A stretch of DNA of 64,000 bases from Pedobacter sp. KBS0701 (lineage in GTDB: Bacteria > Bacteroidota > Bacteroidia > Sphingobacteriales > Sphingobacteriaceae). The notes under the pieces are model-generated. The model did no database searches. It saw nothing but the letters and a program-made list of their open reading frames with translations, and had not been told where the DNA came from. Of the stretch, positions 47,383 through 56,340 are shown one piece after another. Position numbers and translations under genes: made by a program. The stretch spans positions 5,208,001 to 5,272,000 of the forward strand of contig NZ_CP042171.1 of assembly GCF_005938645.2 (NCBI RefSeq). The letters are read 5' to 3'. Each line of letters starts with the position of its first letter. Within the stretch, counting starts at the first letter, position 1.

Positions 47383-47705
47383 AGGCGCCAATCCTGATCG
47401 TTAAAAAACTTCCGGCAGCTGGCATGGCTATCTTTCCTTTTATCCTGCTAAAATCTGCAAAGCTTAAAAACGATGCAGAGATGATTAATCACGAGAAAAT
47501 CCATTTGCGCCAACAGTTAGAACTGCTTATTTTGCCTTTTTATCTGCTGTATCTTTTTAATTACCTTATCAACCTTTTTAAATACCAAAACCACGACCAG
47601 GCTTATCGGAACATTGTTTTTGAAAAGGAAGCTTATAATCATGACACCGACCTTAATTATCTGAAAAACGGCAATTGGTACGGCTGGATCAGATCAATAT
47701 TATAG
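47379..47705 (+). CDS. Small membrane protein with HExxH metal-binding motif
   Basis: A 108-aa protein with a GTG start overlapping the preceding stop codon. It contains HEKIH at 38-42, an exact HExxH zincin motif, followed by a hydrophobic segment (LLILPFYLLYLFNYLINL, 49-66) and an acidic FEKEAY at 81-86 that could give a third ligand. The arrangement is like the metalloprotease core of BlaR1/M56 proteins reduced to one helix-spanning unit, but I do not recognise the family. Whether it is catalytic is unknown. Cotranscription with the preceding exported protein is likely. Confidence 0.75.
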   Translation: MKAPILIVKKLPAAGMAIFPFILLKSAKLKNDAEMINHEKIHLRQQLELLILPFYLLYLFNYLINLFKYQNHDQAYRNIVFEKEAYNHDTDLNYLKNGNWYGWIRSIL

Positions 47706-47796
47706 GACGATTTTCTGTCCAAATTGAATTGTCGATCCGCCAATCATTTTGTTAAATGCTTTTTATCTCTAAAATTTTTCTTTTTCTTTGTAGGTA

Positions 47797-48822
47797 ATGA
47801 AGAACTGTTTAGCTGCCATAATCCTGATCCTAAGTTTCTGCTCTACAAAATTATATGCACAGGAAATTGATACTATTCCGATCAATACCAAAGACTTGAA
47901 TATAAAGTTAAAACGTAGTCCGTTGCCAAGCAGGCAGGGGCCATTAAACTTTGAGCCTGTAAAAATTAAGCCTTTGGTTGTAAACGCCAGGATTAATTAC
48001 TGGAAAACAAGAACCAACATTGGTATCAACATTAACCAGGCCCAATTCAGTAACAATTGGAAAGGTGGTGGTACCAACTCTGTAGCCGTTGGCGGTTTGG
48101 TTAACTGGAAGGCAGAATACAACAAAGACAGTTACAGTTATGTAAGCGAGCTTGTTTTGCAATATGGCAAAATCAAAAATAAAGATCAGCTGCAAAAGAA
48201 AACCAACGACCGTATTTTTTGGGATAATAAAGCTTCTTTCCAGCTTTCTAAAAGCTGGTTCTTCTTTGGATCGTTAAGTTTTGAATCCCAATTCGATAAT
48301 GGTTATTCTTACAGTATGGTAAACGGCCAGGAAACCGCCACGCTGATTTCAAAATTTATGGGCCCGGGTTATTTAACAGAATCTATCGGTTTCGAGTATA
48401 AGCCTGTTAAATATTTTTCTACCCGTATAGGCACCGGTACTGCACGTCAAACTTTTGTCTTGGATGAAAAGCTTTTTCTTGATCCTGTTGATAATACCAA
48501 ACCGCCAAAAGCTAGTGTTTTTGGGGTAGATTATGGCAAAAAAGTACGTAATGAGCTGGCTTTTCAGATTGTAAGTGCAATTGATAAGGATATATTTACC
48601 AATACAAACCTTAAGGCACGATATCAGATGTTCATTCCGTATCAGGATTTTAAGATGAGCAATATTGATCATCGGTTAGATGTTGCATTAACGGCAAAAA
48701 TCAATCGTTTTATGAACACAAGTTTAACTGGCGTACTCCTGTTCGATAAGGATACAGGCACGAACAAAATACAGGCGAACCAGACTTTAGCGCTGGGTTT
48801 TGGCTTTACCTTCCCGAGATAG
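47797..48822 (+). CDS. DUF3078 outer-membrane-associated protein
   Basis: A 341-aa exported protein with signal peptide ending LYAQ. The body matches DUF3078, seen from NIGININQAQFSNNWKGGGTNSVAVGGLVNWKAEY and regular alternating beta segments to a final FGFTFPR. Ending in an aromatic strand suggests a beta barrel in the outer membrane. The function of the family is unknown. It stops two bases before the convergent siderophore gene. Confidence 0.85.
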   Translation: MKNCLAAIILILSFCSTKLYAQEIDTIPINTKDLNIKLKRSPLPSRQGPLNFEPVKIKPLVVNARINYWKTRTNIGININQAQFSNNWKGGGTNSVAVGGLVNWKAEYNKDSYSYVSELVLQYGKIKNKDQLQKKTNDRIFWDNKASFQLSKSWFFFGSLSFESQFDNGYSYSMVNGQETATLISKFMGPGYLTESIGFEYKPVKYFSTRIGTGTARQTFVLDEKLFLDPVDNTKPPKASVFGVDYGKKVRNELAFQIVSAIDKDIFTNTNLKARYQMFIPYQDFKMSNIDHRLDVALTAKINRFMNTSLTGVLLFDKDTGTNKIQANQTLALGFGFTFPR

Positions 48823-48824
48823 CT

Positions 48825-49556
48825 TTACCCGCCACCAATTTTGCCCATTTCCCAATACGGCATGGTAATAATCTGCCTAAAGCTTACACCCCTTTGTTTT
48901 AGGTAACGTTTAAACTGCTGTATTGATTTTGCCCTGCCTGTTAAGTAAAACGTAGCATTTTGCCACATTTCCCAACATAGCGGGTGCATATTGTCCATCC
49001 ATTTGATGGCATTTTTCGCAGGGGCGTTCAGGTCAGATGGTACCGTATCAATCAATAATTTAAGGTGTTCAACTGAATTCAGGTTTTCTTCCTGGAGTTC
49101 CAACACCCCAAAATACTCTACATCTTCATCAATTACCTTTTTACCCAGCGATTCGTATAAACCCAGGCTGGTTTCATCACCAAAAAAGAAATGCTGATTG
49201 GATGCTTCATTGTATTTTACTTTTGCCCGGTCTACAATCAGTTTTAAACGGTCTCCTTTTTGGATATTTACAGCCAGATGATGTCCGGGCCCTTGCCTGT
49301 TCAGGTAAAAAATCACTTCACAGGTTTCGTGTGCTTCGTCAAAGCCCGATAAAGTATAATGTCTGTATTCATTGGCGTTAACCCTTAGCAACACTTCGTT
49401 TCCAGGTATAAATTTAGCTTCAAAAAAATCGCCTTTAAAGGTAACGCACTTTAAGTTGCTGCTTAACATTTTGGTTTCTACAACTTCTACTTGATATATT
49501 TTATTGCTGATCACTTTTTCCATTGTGTTGGCCAGCCATGAAGGTAATTTAGGCAT
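48825..49556 (-). CDS. Siderophore-interacting FAD-binding protein
   Basis: A 243-aa SIP-family ferric-siderophore reductase. It begins MPKLPSWLANTMEK and carries the FAD-binding pattern (YRHYTLSGFD) with GPGHHLAVNIQKGDRLKL and the C-terminal helical region WYATG-like, here LTGRAKSIQQFKRYLKQRG. These enzymes reduce Fe(III)-siderophores in the cytosol with NAD(P)H. It is divergent from an AraC regulator, and three direct repeats between them are likely operators. The frame extends 10 codons upstream but only from a non-conserved start. Confidence 0.9.
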   Translation of the reverse strand: MPKLPSWLANTMEKVISNKIYQVEVVETKMLSSNLKCVTFKGDFFEAKFIPGNEVLLRVNANEYRHYTLSGFDEAHETCEVIFYLNRQGPGHHLAVNIQKGDRLKLIVDRAKVKYNEASNQHFFFGDETSLGLYESLGKKVIDEDVEYFGVLELQEENLNSVEHLKLLIDTVPSDLNAPAKNAIKWMDNMHPLCWEMWQNATFYLTGRAKSIQQFKRYLKQRGVSFRQIITMPYWEMGKIGGG

Positions 49557-49600
49557 CGTATTCTTTTGTTTAGTAACTTTGAACAAAAGTAGTTGTCTAA

Positions 49601-49649
49601 CAAAAGGATCTTTTTATACCAAAAGGATTAAAGTTTATATCAAAAGGAT
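49601..49649. promoter_or_regulatory. Three direct repeats CAAAAGGAT, likely AraC operators
   Basis: The 9-mer CAAAAGGAT occurs at 49601-49609, 49620-49628 and 49641-49649, spaced by 19 and 21 bases (about two helical turns). It lies in the 96-base gap between a siderophore-interacting protein and its divergent AraC regulator. AraC-family proteins bind direct repeats of such length. The last copy ends three bases before the araC start, so binding would block or tune its own expression. Confidence 0.6.
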
Positions 49650-49652
49650 TTT

Positions 49653-50642
49653 ATGGCCTTAAACATTTACGATAGCGATGATAAATATTATGTTGTAGGA
49701 AGTAATTTCGACATTGCTCAATTTAATCAACCACTGGTAACCGAAAGGCGGGATAAATACAGTTTCCCTTTTGGCGATGCAGAGATCGTACAGATTGCTT
49801 TTTCGGGCATTTACATTGTTTACGGCGATATGGTGGTGAAACAAAGCCGCCTGCGCATTAAATCTTTTGATGAACCTGATATGGTAGAGCTCCACTTTGC
49901 ACTTACTGGCGGAGGCATTATGGAAAATTACCTCACCAATAAACGCCTGGATATTAAAGCAAACCAGCATAACATTATTTATAGTCCTGATTTTGACGGG
50001 ATGGCAGAGTTTGATACGGGAGGTCCGCATAAATTTTTTGAGATAAATTTTGAAAGGTCACGTTTTATTGATTTAACCAGCGAAAGCAGCATCCTGTTAA
50101 AGAATTTTGCCGAAAACATCATGAACAGCCGTTCGGTAGAAATTTCATCAGAAAACCTGCCCATTACCCTGGCCATGCACAGCTGCATTAAAGATATTAT
50201 GAACTGCCATTTTACAGGTGGGTTAAAATTATTGTTTCTTCAGTCTAAATGTTTGGAACTGCTTGCACTACAGGCCCAAGCTTTTGAACAAGCAGCTAAA
50301 AAAACCGTAAATCCTGCTATTAAATCGGCTTATGATAAAGAAAGGATCTATTATGTCCGGGAATACCTGCTGGCCAATGCCAATCATCCGCCATCTTTAA
50401 CCGAACTGGCCAAAACCGCAGGAATAAACGAATTTAAGCTGAAGCATGGCTTTAAAGAAGTGTTCAAAAATACTGTTTTTGGTTATCTGAGCGATTATAA
50501 ATTAATGCGGGCTAAAGAGCTCCTGGCCGATAGCAGCAAAGACATCAAAAATATTTCGGATGAACTGGGTTATTCTTCAGTACAGCATTTCAGCAGCGCA
50601 TTTAGCAAGAAATTCGGCATAAGCCCGGGGAAAGCGCGGTAG
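49653..50642 (+). CDS. AraC-family transcriptional regulator (PchR-like)
   Basis: A 329-aa regulator. The C-terminal AraC DNA-binding domain (about 225-329) has two helix-turn-helix units: PSLTELAKTAGINEFKLKHGFKEVFKNTVFGYL and DIKNISDELGYSSVQHFSSAFSKKFGISPGKAR. The N-terminal 220 residues are an unassigned ligand domain. In several bacteria PchR-type AraC proteins turn on siderophore genes on binding the ferric ligand. The divergent ferric-siderophore reductase gene makes this function likely here. Confidence 0.88.
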   Translation: MALNIYDSDDKYYVVGSNFDIAQFNQPLVTERRDKYSFPFGDAEIVQIAFSGIYIVYGDMVVKQSRLRIKSFDEPDMVELHFALTGGGIMENYLTNKRLDIKANQHNIIYSPDFDGMAEFDTGGPHKFFEINFERSRFIDLTSESSILLKNFAENIMNSRSVEISSENLPITLAMHSCIKDIMNCHFTGGLKLLFLQSKCLELLALQAQAFEQAAKKTVNPAIKSAYDKERIYYVREYLLANANHPPSLTELAKTAGINEFKLKHGFKEVFKNTVFGYLSDYKLMRAKELLADSSKDIKNISDELGYSSVQHFSSAFSKKFGISPGKAR

Positions 50643-50759
50643 GTTGGTTGGGCGTTTGGAGTCCAAAGTCCCCAGTCTTTATTCTTTAGTCCTGGATGTA
50701 TATTTTTTCCCGGCCTTAGGTTTAAACCCAAGGCCAGGAAATGCCCAGACCAAATCTTT

Positions 50760-53180
50760 CTAAACCTTTTTCCTTTTTTTCTTAAGGTCCAGATAATCTA
50801 CATAATACAAAACCCTAACTGAAAGGCTGTTATTTTGCGGGGCATTTAAAATTCCGCTCAGGTTTTTATTGTAGCGTTCTGTGTAATAAGTATCGTAAGT
50901 TTCTGCCGCATCTTTATAAGAAACGGATAAAGTGCTGCCTGGAGCAAACTGCCAGGTATAAATTAAGTCAATATTAAATACATTGTAATTTCTGTCTAGC
51001 CCGTTTAATGGCGTTCCGGTATAGTTGCTCAAATTGCCATCAGGTTTAAGCAGGTAAAATTCTTTATTTCTTCTGTCGCTCCAATAGTGTCTCAACACCA
51101 CTGTAAAACCCATTAAATTGGTAAAAGTATATTTGGCATCGAAAGAATTTTCTACCGTTCTGCGGTCGTATTTGGAGAAAATAGCTTTATCACCCTGTGC
51201 CGTTACCCAATTTACATAATTATAATTTGGGTTAAAGTTAAGATCTAAACCAAAAGCAATTTTATCATTTATCCGCAGGTTCTGGAAAAAGTAAAAATTG
51301 TACTCTTTGCCCTTAAAAAGTTCCTGTTCCCTGTAGCGGATGTTTCCTCCAAAGTTATAAGCCTTTGCGCGATTTGGATTAATATATAAAACGAAACTAT
51401 AGCTTTCGGGGGTTTTATATACCTGACCGTTTCTCGATTCGTAGAAATCGTTTTTTGCAGCGGTATAGATACCGTTTACTTCTGCCGACCAAAGATTTTT
51501 AAATTGAACATAAGGTCCGCCTTCTACAGAAAAAGTTTGGAAGCTGCCTGGTGTAGCCCTCCTAGAGTATAAAATATTAAAGTAGCTTAATAACTGATTG
51601 TACCAACTGCTTGGCTTATAGACATTATAGTGAAAATCCAGCATCTGATCTAAAAAATTGTTATTGGTAAAAAAGCCCAAATCAGAAGGATCGAATTTAT
51701 CATCGGCATATTGCTGCGAATAGCTCCAGGTAAAATTACCGCTCTGTTTACCAAACTTAAGCCCATAACTATATCCGGTACTGGTTTCTTTACCCCTTAA
51801 ATAGCTCATTTTACCTGCGCCATTAACAAAGTATTTGTTCCCCTTATTGTTCAGGTTAAACAGCAATGCAGTTACATTGGCATCATAAGCCGAGCCCCGC
51901 CTTAACACATTGGTATTGATAAATGTTGCCGAGCTATTATTTTTTAGTGATTGATCGAATACCAGAATATTGTAATTCGTAAGGGGCTGGGTTTCGACCA
52001 TGCGGATGTTACCCTGCGCGTCTTCCACTTCTGTTTCCATGCCGTTGGTAACCGCATTAAAAATCCCGATACCCAGGCCTTTCGCCGTCCGTCCAGATAT
52101 TTTTGTGGCGTTCAGCACTTTGGCTTCTTTCTGATCTTTTACAATTTTATCATTCCCCACGCCACTGTAATCGTAGTAAGACGGAATTGAGCCGATCCGT
52201 TTAGAATAAAAAAGATCGCCTTTGTTAAACAGTTCGGTTCCTTCGGTAAAAAACTGGCGGTTTTCGTTAAATTTTACTTCAAAAGGGGTAAGGTTCAGGA
52301 TCCGGTTATCTGATTGCACCTGACCAAAATCGGGCACAAGTGTCATATCGAAAGTAAAACTGTTGTTAATTCCATATTTAACATCCATCCCGCCATTAAA
52401 CCGCGCGGTGGTGTTTTTTACCCCTGGCAAATTAACCGGATAATGGTTTACATAAGCCGAAATATAGGGTGAAAAAGATAACCTTAATGGCGGTTTAATA
52501 TCTTTTATCCCTGTCCAAAGGCCTTCCTGATTGATAAAGCCATTTACTTTAGGGTCGACGAAATTCCAAAAAGTTTGCGTATTGCTCCGCTGTATCCTGC
52601 GGCTAAAGTTCAATCCCCAGTGCTGAATATCCTTACCGGAAAAACGAAGAGCTGAATAAGGAATTTTCATTTCACAGGTCCAACCGTTATCGTCCAATTT
52701 AACGGCACTTTCCCATACCGCGTTCCAGTTTGCATCTTCATCACCCACCTGCGAGTATTTGGCATCAAATTGAACACCCGCAGCCGTAACAAAAAAGCCG
52801 TTTCCATTCATTTTATCGTAAAATGGATCAAGAATTATCGAAATGAAATCGGCGTTGCCGATATTATCCCTCGAAACCAGTTCGTGCGAAACGCTATCAG
52901 GGTGATCGTACATCCGGGCGTAAACATAAATGGCTACATCATCATAAATCACCTTCATTTCAGTACGCCGATCATAAGTTTCTATCTTTCCAGGATTTGG
53001 CCTGATCTGAATAAAATCAGTGGCAACGGGAACATTGTTCCAACATTCGTCATCTAAAACGCCATCTATTTTTGGGCTTGGTACCGTTCTCTTCGCTTCC
53101 AGTTGCCGCTGTTTCGAAATATCCTGAGCCTGAGAAAAGGCAAAAGAAAATATAAAAAGAAGGATGATGCAGCGTTTCAT
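50760..53180 (-). CDS. DUF5916 / carbohydrate-binding family 9-like outer-membrane protein
   Basis: An 806-aa exported protein with signal peptide ending SQAQ. Residues 35-220 are a CBM9-like domain (PKIDGVLDDECWNNVPVATDFIQ ... CEMKIPYSALRF). The rest is DUF5916, a long beta-rich region consistent with an outer-membrane barrel (many aromatic strands such as YNVFNIDLIYTWQFAPG). The role is not established; such proteins are common and single-copy in the phylum. It is not in an operon and converges with the AraC gene. Confidence 0.85.
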   Translation of the reverse strand: MKRCIILLFIFSFAFSQAQDISKQRQLEAKRTVPSPKIDGVLDDECWNNVPVATDFIQIRPNPGKIETYDRRTEMKVIYDDVAIYVYARMYDHPDSVSHELVSRDNIGNADFISIILDPFYDKMNGNGFFVTAAGVQFDAKYSQVGDEDANWNAVWESAVKLDDNGWTCEMKIPYSALRFSGKDIQHWGLNFSRRIQRSNTQTFWNFVDPKVNGFINQEGLWTGIKDIKPPLRLSFSPYISAYVNHYPVNLPGVKNTTARFNGGMDVKYGINNSFTFDMTLVPDFGQVQSDNRILNLTPFEVKFNENRQFFTEGTELFNKGDLFYSKRIGSIPSYYDYSGVGNDKIVKDQKEAKVLNATKISGRTAKGLGIGIFNAVTNGMETEVEDAQGNIRMVETQPLTNYNILVFDQSLKNNSSATFINTNVLRRGSAYDANVTALLFNLNNKGNKYFVNGAGKMSYLRGKETSTGYSYGLKFGKQSGNFTWSYSQQYADDKFDPSDLGFFTNNNFLDQMLDFHYNVYKPSSWYNQLLSYFNILYSRRATPGSFQTFSVEGGPYVQFKNLWSAEVNGIYTAAKNDFYESRNGQVYKTPESYSFVLYINPNRAKAYNFGGNIRYREQELFKGKEYNFYFFQNLRINDKIAFGLDLNFNPNYNYVNWVTAQGDKAIFSKYDRRTVENSFDAKYTFTNLMGFTVVLRHYWSDRRNKEFYLLKPDGNLSNYTGTPLNGLDRNYNVFNIDLIYTWQFAPGSTLSVSYKDAAETYDTYYTERYNKNLSGILNAPQNNSLSVRVLYYVDYLDLKKKRKKV

Positions 53181-53587
53181 TCGTTTAGGTTAGTTCGGTA
53201 TAAGACCATGCCTTAACCAAAATGTTGCACCAAATGAAAAAAACATAAAATTTAAGTCATTCAACGATTTAAACTTTATTGTTTCAGCGCAATATTTTTG
53301 TCCGTTATTTCCTTTCCTTCCGGGCGGAAACCATTGTACTTAAACCCGACAGAAACGGAAATACTTTTTGCTGCACTGCTCCCAAACTTAGCTGTCATGC
53401 TGAGGCACAAAAAGATTGAAGTGAATGGCGGGAGTACAGTACCTATGAAAATCGAACTGCTCATTTTCAAAAAAAGATTTTTGCCTTTGAGGTGCAGCAA
53501 TTTACAAGCAAAATTTGATACATTTGCCTTTTATTAAAAACAAGTAGCTTTTTGCCCTTTGGCATGAAGCTTTTAGCTTAAAAAAAG
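53181..53587. other. Intergenic region before ffh
   Basis: About 400 bases with two overlapping short open frames on opposite strands (53276-53500 minus, 53298-53537 plus). Neither has a recognised domain or a signal for translation. Sense is unclear, so I call neither. The ffh promoter box lies at the right end. Confidence 0.45.
53519..53526 (+). promoter_or_regulatory. Probable -7 promoter element of ffh
   Basis: TACATTTG, an exact TAnnTTTG match, lies 61 bases before the ffh start codon. Confidence 0.4.
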
Positions 53588-54925
53588 ATGTTTGATAATT
53601 TACAGGACAAGCTAGACAGAGCGTTTAAAGTATTAAAAGGACAAGGCAGCATTACGGAAATTAACGTGGCAGAAACCATGAAGGAAATCCGCAAAGCATT
53701 ATTAGATGCCGATGTTAACTATAAAACAGCTAAAACATTTACTGATGATGTGAGGCAAAAAGCTTTGGGGCAAAACGTACTTACCGCCGTTTCTCCGGGC
53801 CAGCTGCTTACCAAAATAATGAATGATGAACTTGCAGCCTTAATGGGTGGTGAAGTTACAGAGTTAGACACTAAAGCAAACCCTACCATTATCTTAATTG
53901 CAGGGTTAAACGGTGCAGGTAAAACTACTTTTGCAGGTAAACTGGCTTTACACTTAAAAGGCAAGGGCAAAAAACCTTTATTGGTAGCAGGCGACATGTA
54001 CCGCCCGGCGGCTGTAGATCAATTGGAAGTTTTAGGAACTTCTGTTGGTGTATCAGTTTACGCAAACCGTGCATCAAACGATCCTGTTGGCATAGCTTTA
54101 GAAGGTATTGCATACGGTAAACAAAATGGAAATAACGTAATCATTATTGATACCGCAGGTCGTTTAGCGATCGACGAATCTTTAATGAACGAAATATCTG
54201 AAGTTAAGGCTAAAACGCAACCACACGAGATTTTATTCGTAGTGGATTCGATGACTGGTCAGGATGCGGTAAATACAGCCAAAGTATTTAACGACCGTTT
54301 AGATTTTACAGGTGTTGTTTTAACCAAACTGGATGGCGATACCCGTGGTGGTGCGGCCCTTTCCATTAAATCGGTAGTAAACAAGCCTATTAAATTTATC
54401 GGTACCGGCGAGAAAATGGAAGCGCTGGATGTTTTCTATCCAGATCGTATGGCATCGCGTATTTTGGGTATGGGTGATGTGGTTTCACTTGTTGAGCGTG
54501 CACAAATGCAGTTCGATGAGAAAGAAGCTGCAGAATTGCAGAAGAAAATACGCAAGAACAAATTCGATTTCAACGATTTCTACAACCAGATTCAGCAGAT
54601 CAAGAAAATGGGTAACATGAAAGATCTGATGGGCATGATACCAGGTGTGGGTAAAATGATGAAGAATGTAGATATCCAGGATGATGCCTTTAAATCAATC
54701 GAAGCCATCATCAATTCGATGACACCATTTGAGAAAGAAAACCCGGATAGCATTCAGCAAAGTCGCCGTTTACGTATTGCAAAAGGTTCAGGAAGTAAGG
54801 TAGAAGAAGTAACCAAGCTCATTAAACAGTTTGAAGATATGCGTAAAATGATGAAGCAGTTTTCTAACCCTGCAGCCGCAGCCGCCATGATGAAAGGTAT
54901 GCCTAAAATGCCATTTGGCAGATAG
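53588..54925 (+). CDS. ffh: Signal recognition particle protein Ffh
   Basis: The SRP GTPase that targets nascent membrane proteins to FtsY and SecYEG. The 445-aa chain has an N domain (1-90), a G domain with the P-loop GLNGAGKTT at 106-114, GDMYRPAA, IIDTAGR and TKLDGDTRGGAA, and a methionine-rich M domain (about 300-445) with MGMIPGVGKMMK and SKVEEVTKLIKQFEDMRKMMKQF. It is full length. A strong hairpin follows at 55016. Confidence 0.97.
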   Translation: MFDNLQDKLDRAFKVLKGQGSITEINVAETMKEIRKALLDADVNYKTAKTFTDDVRQKALGQNVLTAVSPGQLLTKIMNDELAALMGGEVTELDTKANPTIILIAGLNGAGKTTFAGKLALHLKGKGKKPLLVAGDMYRPAAVDQLEVLGTSVGVSVYANRASNDPVGIALEGIAYGKQNGNNVIIIDTAGRLAIDESLMNEISEVKAKTQPHEILFVVDSMTGQDAVNTAKVFNDRLDFTGVVLTKLDGDTRGGAALSIKSVVNKPIKFIGTGEKMEALDVFYPDRMASRILGMGDVVSLVERAQMQFDEKEAAELQKKIRKNKFDFNDFYNQIQQIKKMGNMKDLMGMIPGVGKMMKNVDIQDDAFKSIEAIINSMTPFEKENPDSIQQSRRLRIAKGSGSKVEEVTKLIKQFEDMRKMMKQFSNPAAAAAMMKGMPKMPFGR

Positions 54926-54978
54926 TTTGCAAGGTTAAGGGTAGAGAAGGTTTATGGCGTAAAATTAGTAGTCACGTC

Positions 54979-54999
54979 ATGCTGAACTTGTTTCAGCAT
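54979..54999. repeat. REP-like palindrome
   Basis: ATGCTGAA and TTCAGCAT pair around CTTGT, in the sequence CATGCTGAACTTGTTTCAGC. This form is common as a scattered intergenic palindrome in many bacteria, including Bacteroidota. Just downstream is the ffh terminator. Confidence 0.45.
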
Positions 55000-55015
55000 C
55001 TTTTAAAATAATATA

Positions 55016-55045
55016 AATCCTGATCAGCAATGATCAGGATTTTTT
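55016..55045 (+). terminator. Terminator of ffh
   Basis: AATCCTGATCA (55016-55026) pairs with TGATCAGGATT (55031-55041) around GCAA, followed by a T tract. It is a typical factor-independent terminator. Confidence 0.88.
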
Positions 55046-55103
55046 GTTTATAGGTTTTGGAAATGGGGGTTCAGTATTCCATAGTGGGTTTCAGCCCTGC
55101 TTT

Positions 55104-55155
55104 CCCTGCTGCCGATAGAAGGAATCGGCATTCGTCCAATCAGGTTTATTAACAT
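55104..55155. repeat. Partial copy of the dispersed repeat family
   Basis: CCCTGCTTTCCCTGCTG and ATTCGTCCAATCAGGTTTATT resemble in order the blocks CCTGCTATCCC and TTCGTTCTATCAGGTTTATT of the 43.4-kb inverted repeat. Only one half is present here. Confidence 0.4.
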
Positions 55156-55284
55156 CGGTTGCTGAAACCAATGGGCCTGAACTTATAATAACTAAACCTT
55201 GATCTTTATCTAAACAATTTCTATATTAGTGATCAATATTCATCCCGAATAATTTACATCCGAGTTTATTTTAATTAAAATTAA

Positions 55285-56340
55285 ATGCTTGTAAAAACAT
55301 ACGGGAGTGCTGTTTATGGCGTAAATGCACTAACCATAACAATCGAAGTGAATATTAGCGCAGGCACCAAGTACTATATGGTAGGCCTGCCCGATAATGC
55401 GGTAAAAGAAAGTTTACAAAGGGTGGCCAGCGCCATTAATGTTTCAGGTTTTCGCATGCCTAAACAAAAAATAGTGGTAAACCTGGCACCTGCCGACATG
55501 AAAAAAGAAGGCTCCTCGTACGATCTGCCAATTGCCATCGGCATTTTAGCGGCATCAGGTCAAATCCCGGCCGACGAATTAGAAGATTATTTTATTATGG
55601 GCGAACTTTCTTTAGATGGAAGTATACAGCCCATAAAAGGGGCTTTACCGATTGCCATACAAGCTCAACAGGAAGGTTTTAAAGGATTTATCTTACCGAA
55701 ACAAAATGTTCGCGAAGCAGCCATTGTAAACGATTTAGTGGCGTATGGTGTAGAAAACCTGGCCCAGGTAATTGCTTTCTTTAATAAAAGCGAAGCGCTG
55801 GAACAAGTTAAAGTGAATACCAAAGAAGAATTCTTAAAAAACATCAATAATTACGAGCACGATTTTGCCGATGTTAAAGGCCAGGAAAATATTAAAAGAG
55901 CGCTGGAAATTGCGGCTGCAGGCGGTCACAATGTTATTTTAATAGGGCCGCCAGGTGCAGGCAAAACCATGCTGGCCAAGCGCCTGCCTACTATATTACC
56001 GCCATTAAATTTAAACGAAGCTTTGGAAACCACGAAAATCCATTCTGTTGCCGGAAAACTCTCTGCGAGCGATGCTTTAATGACAAGCCGTCCGTACCGC
56101 TCACCGCACCATACCATTAGCGATGTAGCCTTGGTAGGCGGCGGAATCAATCCACAACCCGGAGAAATATCACTGGCACATAACGGTGTTTTATTTTTAG
56201 ATGAACTACCTGAATTTAAACGAACTGTTTTAGAGGTCATGCGCCAACCTTTAGAAGACCGTAAAGTGGCTATTGCAAGAGCAAGGTTTTCGGTAGAATA
56301 TCCAGCCAGCTTTATGCTGGTGGCCTCTATGAATCCCTGA
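55285..56340 (+). pseudogene. yifB: YifB/ComM Mg-chelatase-like AAA ATPase, interrupted at 3' side
   Basis: The N-terminal 351 residues of a protein that is normally about 510 aa. It has the N-terminal fold of ComM/YifB (MLVKTYGSAVYGVNALTITIEVNI, LPDNAVKESLQRV), then an AAA module with the Walker A motif GPPGAGKTML and the Walker B motif FLDELPEF. It stops after ASMNP, where members continue with Cys-Pro-Cys-Gly. From this point the sequence is that of an integrated element with a serine recombinase. The C-terminal third should lie at the other end of the element, outside the window. ComM helps in branch migration during natural transformation in other bacteria, so the integration probably inactivates it. 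Confidence 0.92.

Noticed and set aside
49601..49649. CAAAAGGAT repeats considered as ribosome-binding sites
   Set aside because: Two of the three copies are too far from any start codon, and Bacteroidota rarely use a strong Shine-Dalgarno sequence.
50712..50735. Palindrome GGCCTTAGGTTT/AAACCCAAGGCC between the AraC and DUF5916 genes
   Set aside because: It has no loop and no T run on either side, so I do not call it a terminator.
53276..53537. Two short overlapping frames on opposite strands before ffh
   Set aside because: Neither shows a recognised domain or start signal, and they cannot both be real; left as intergenic.
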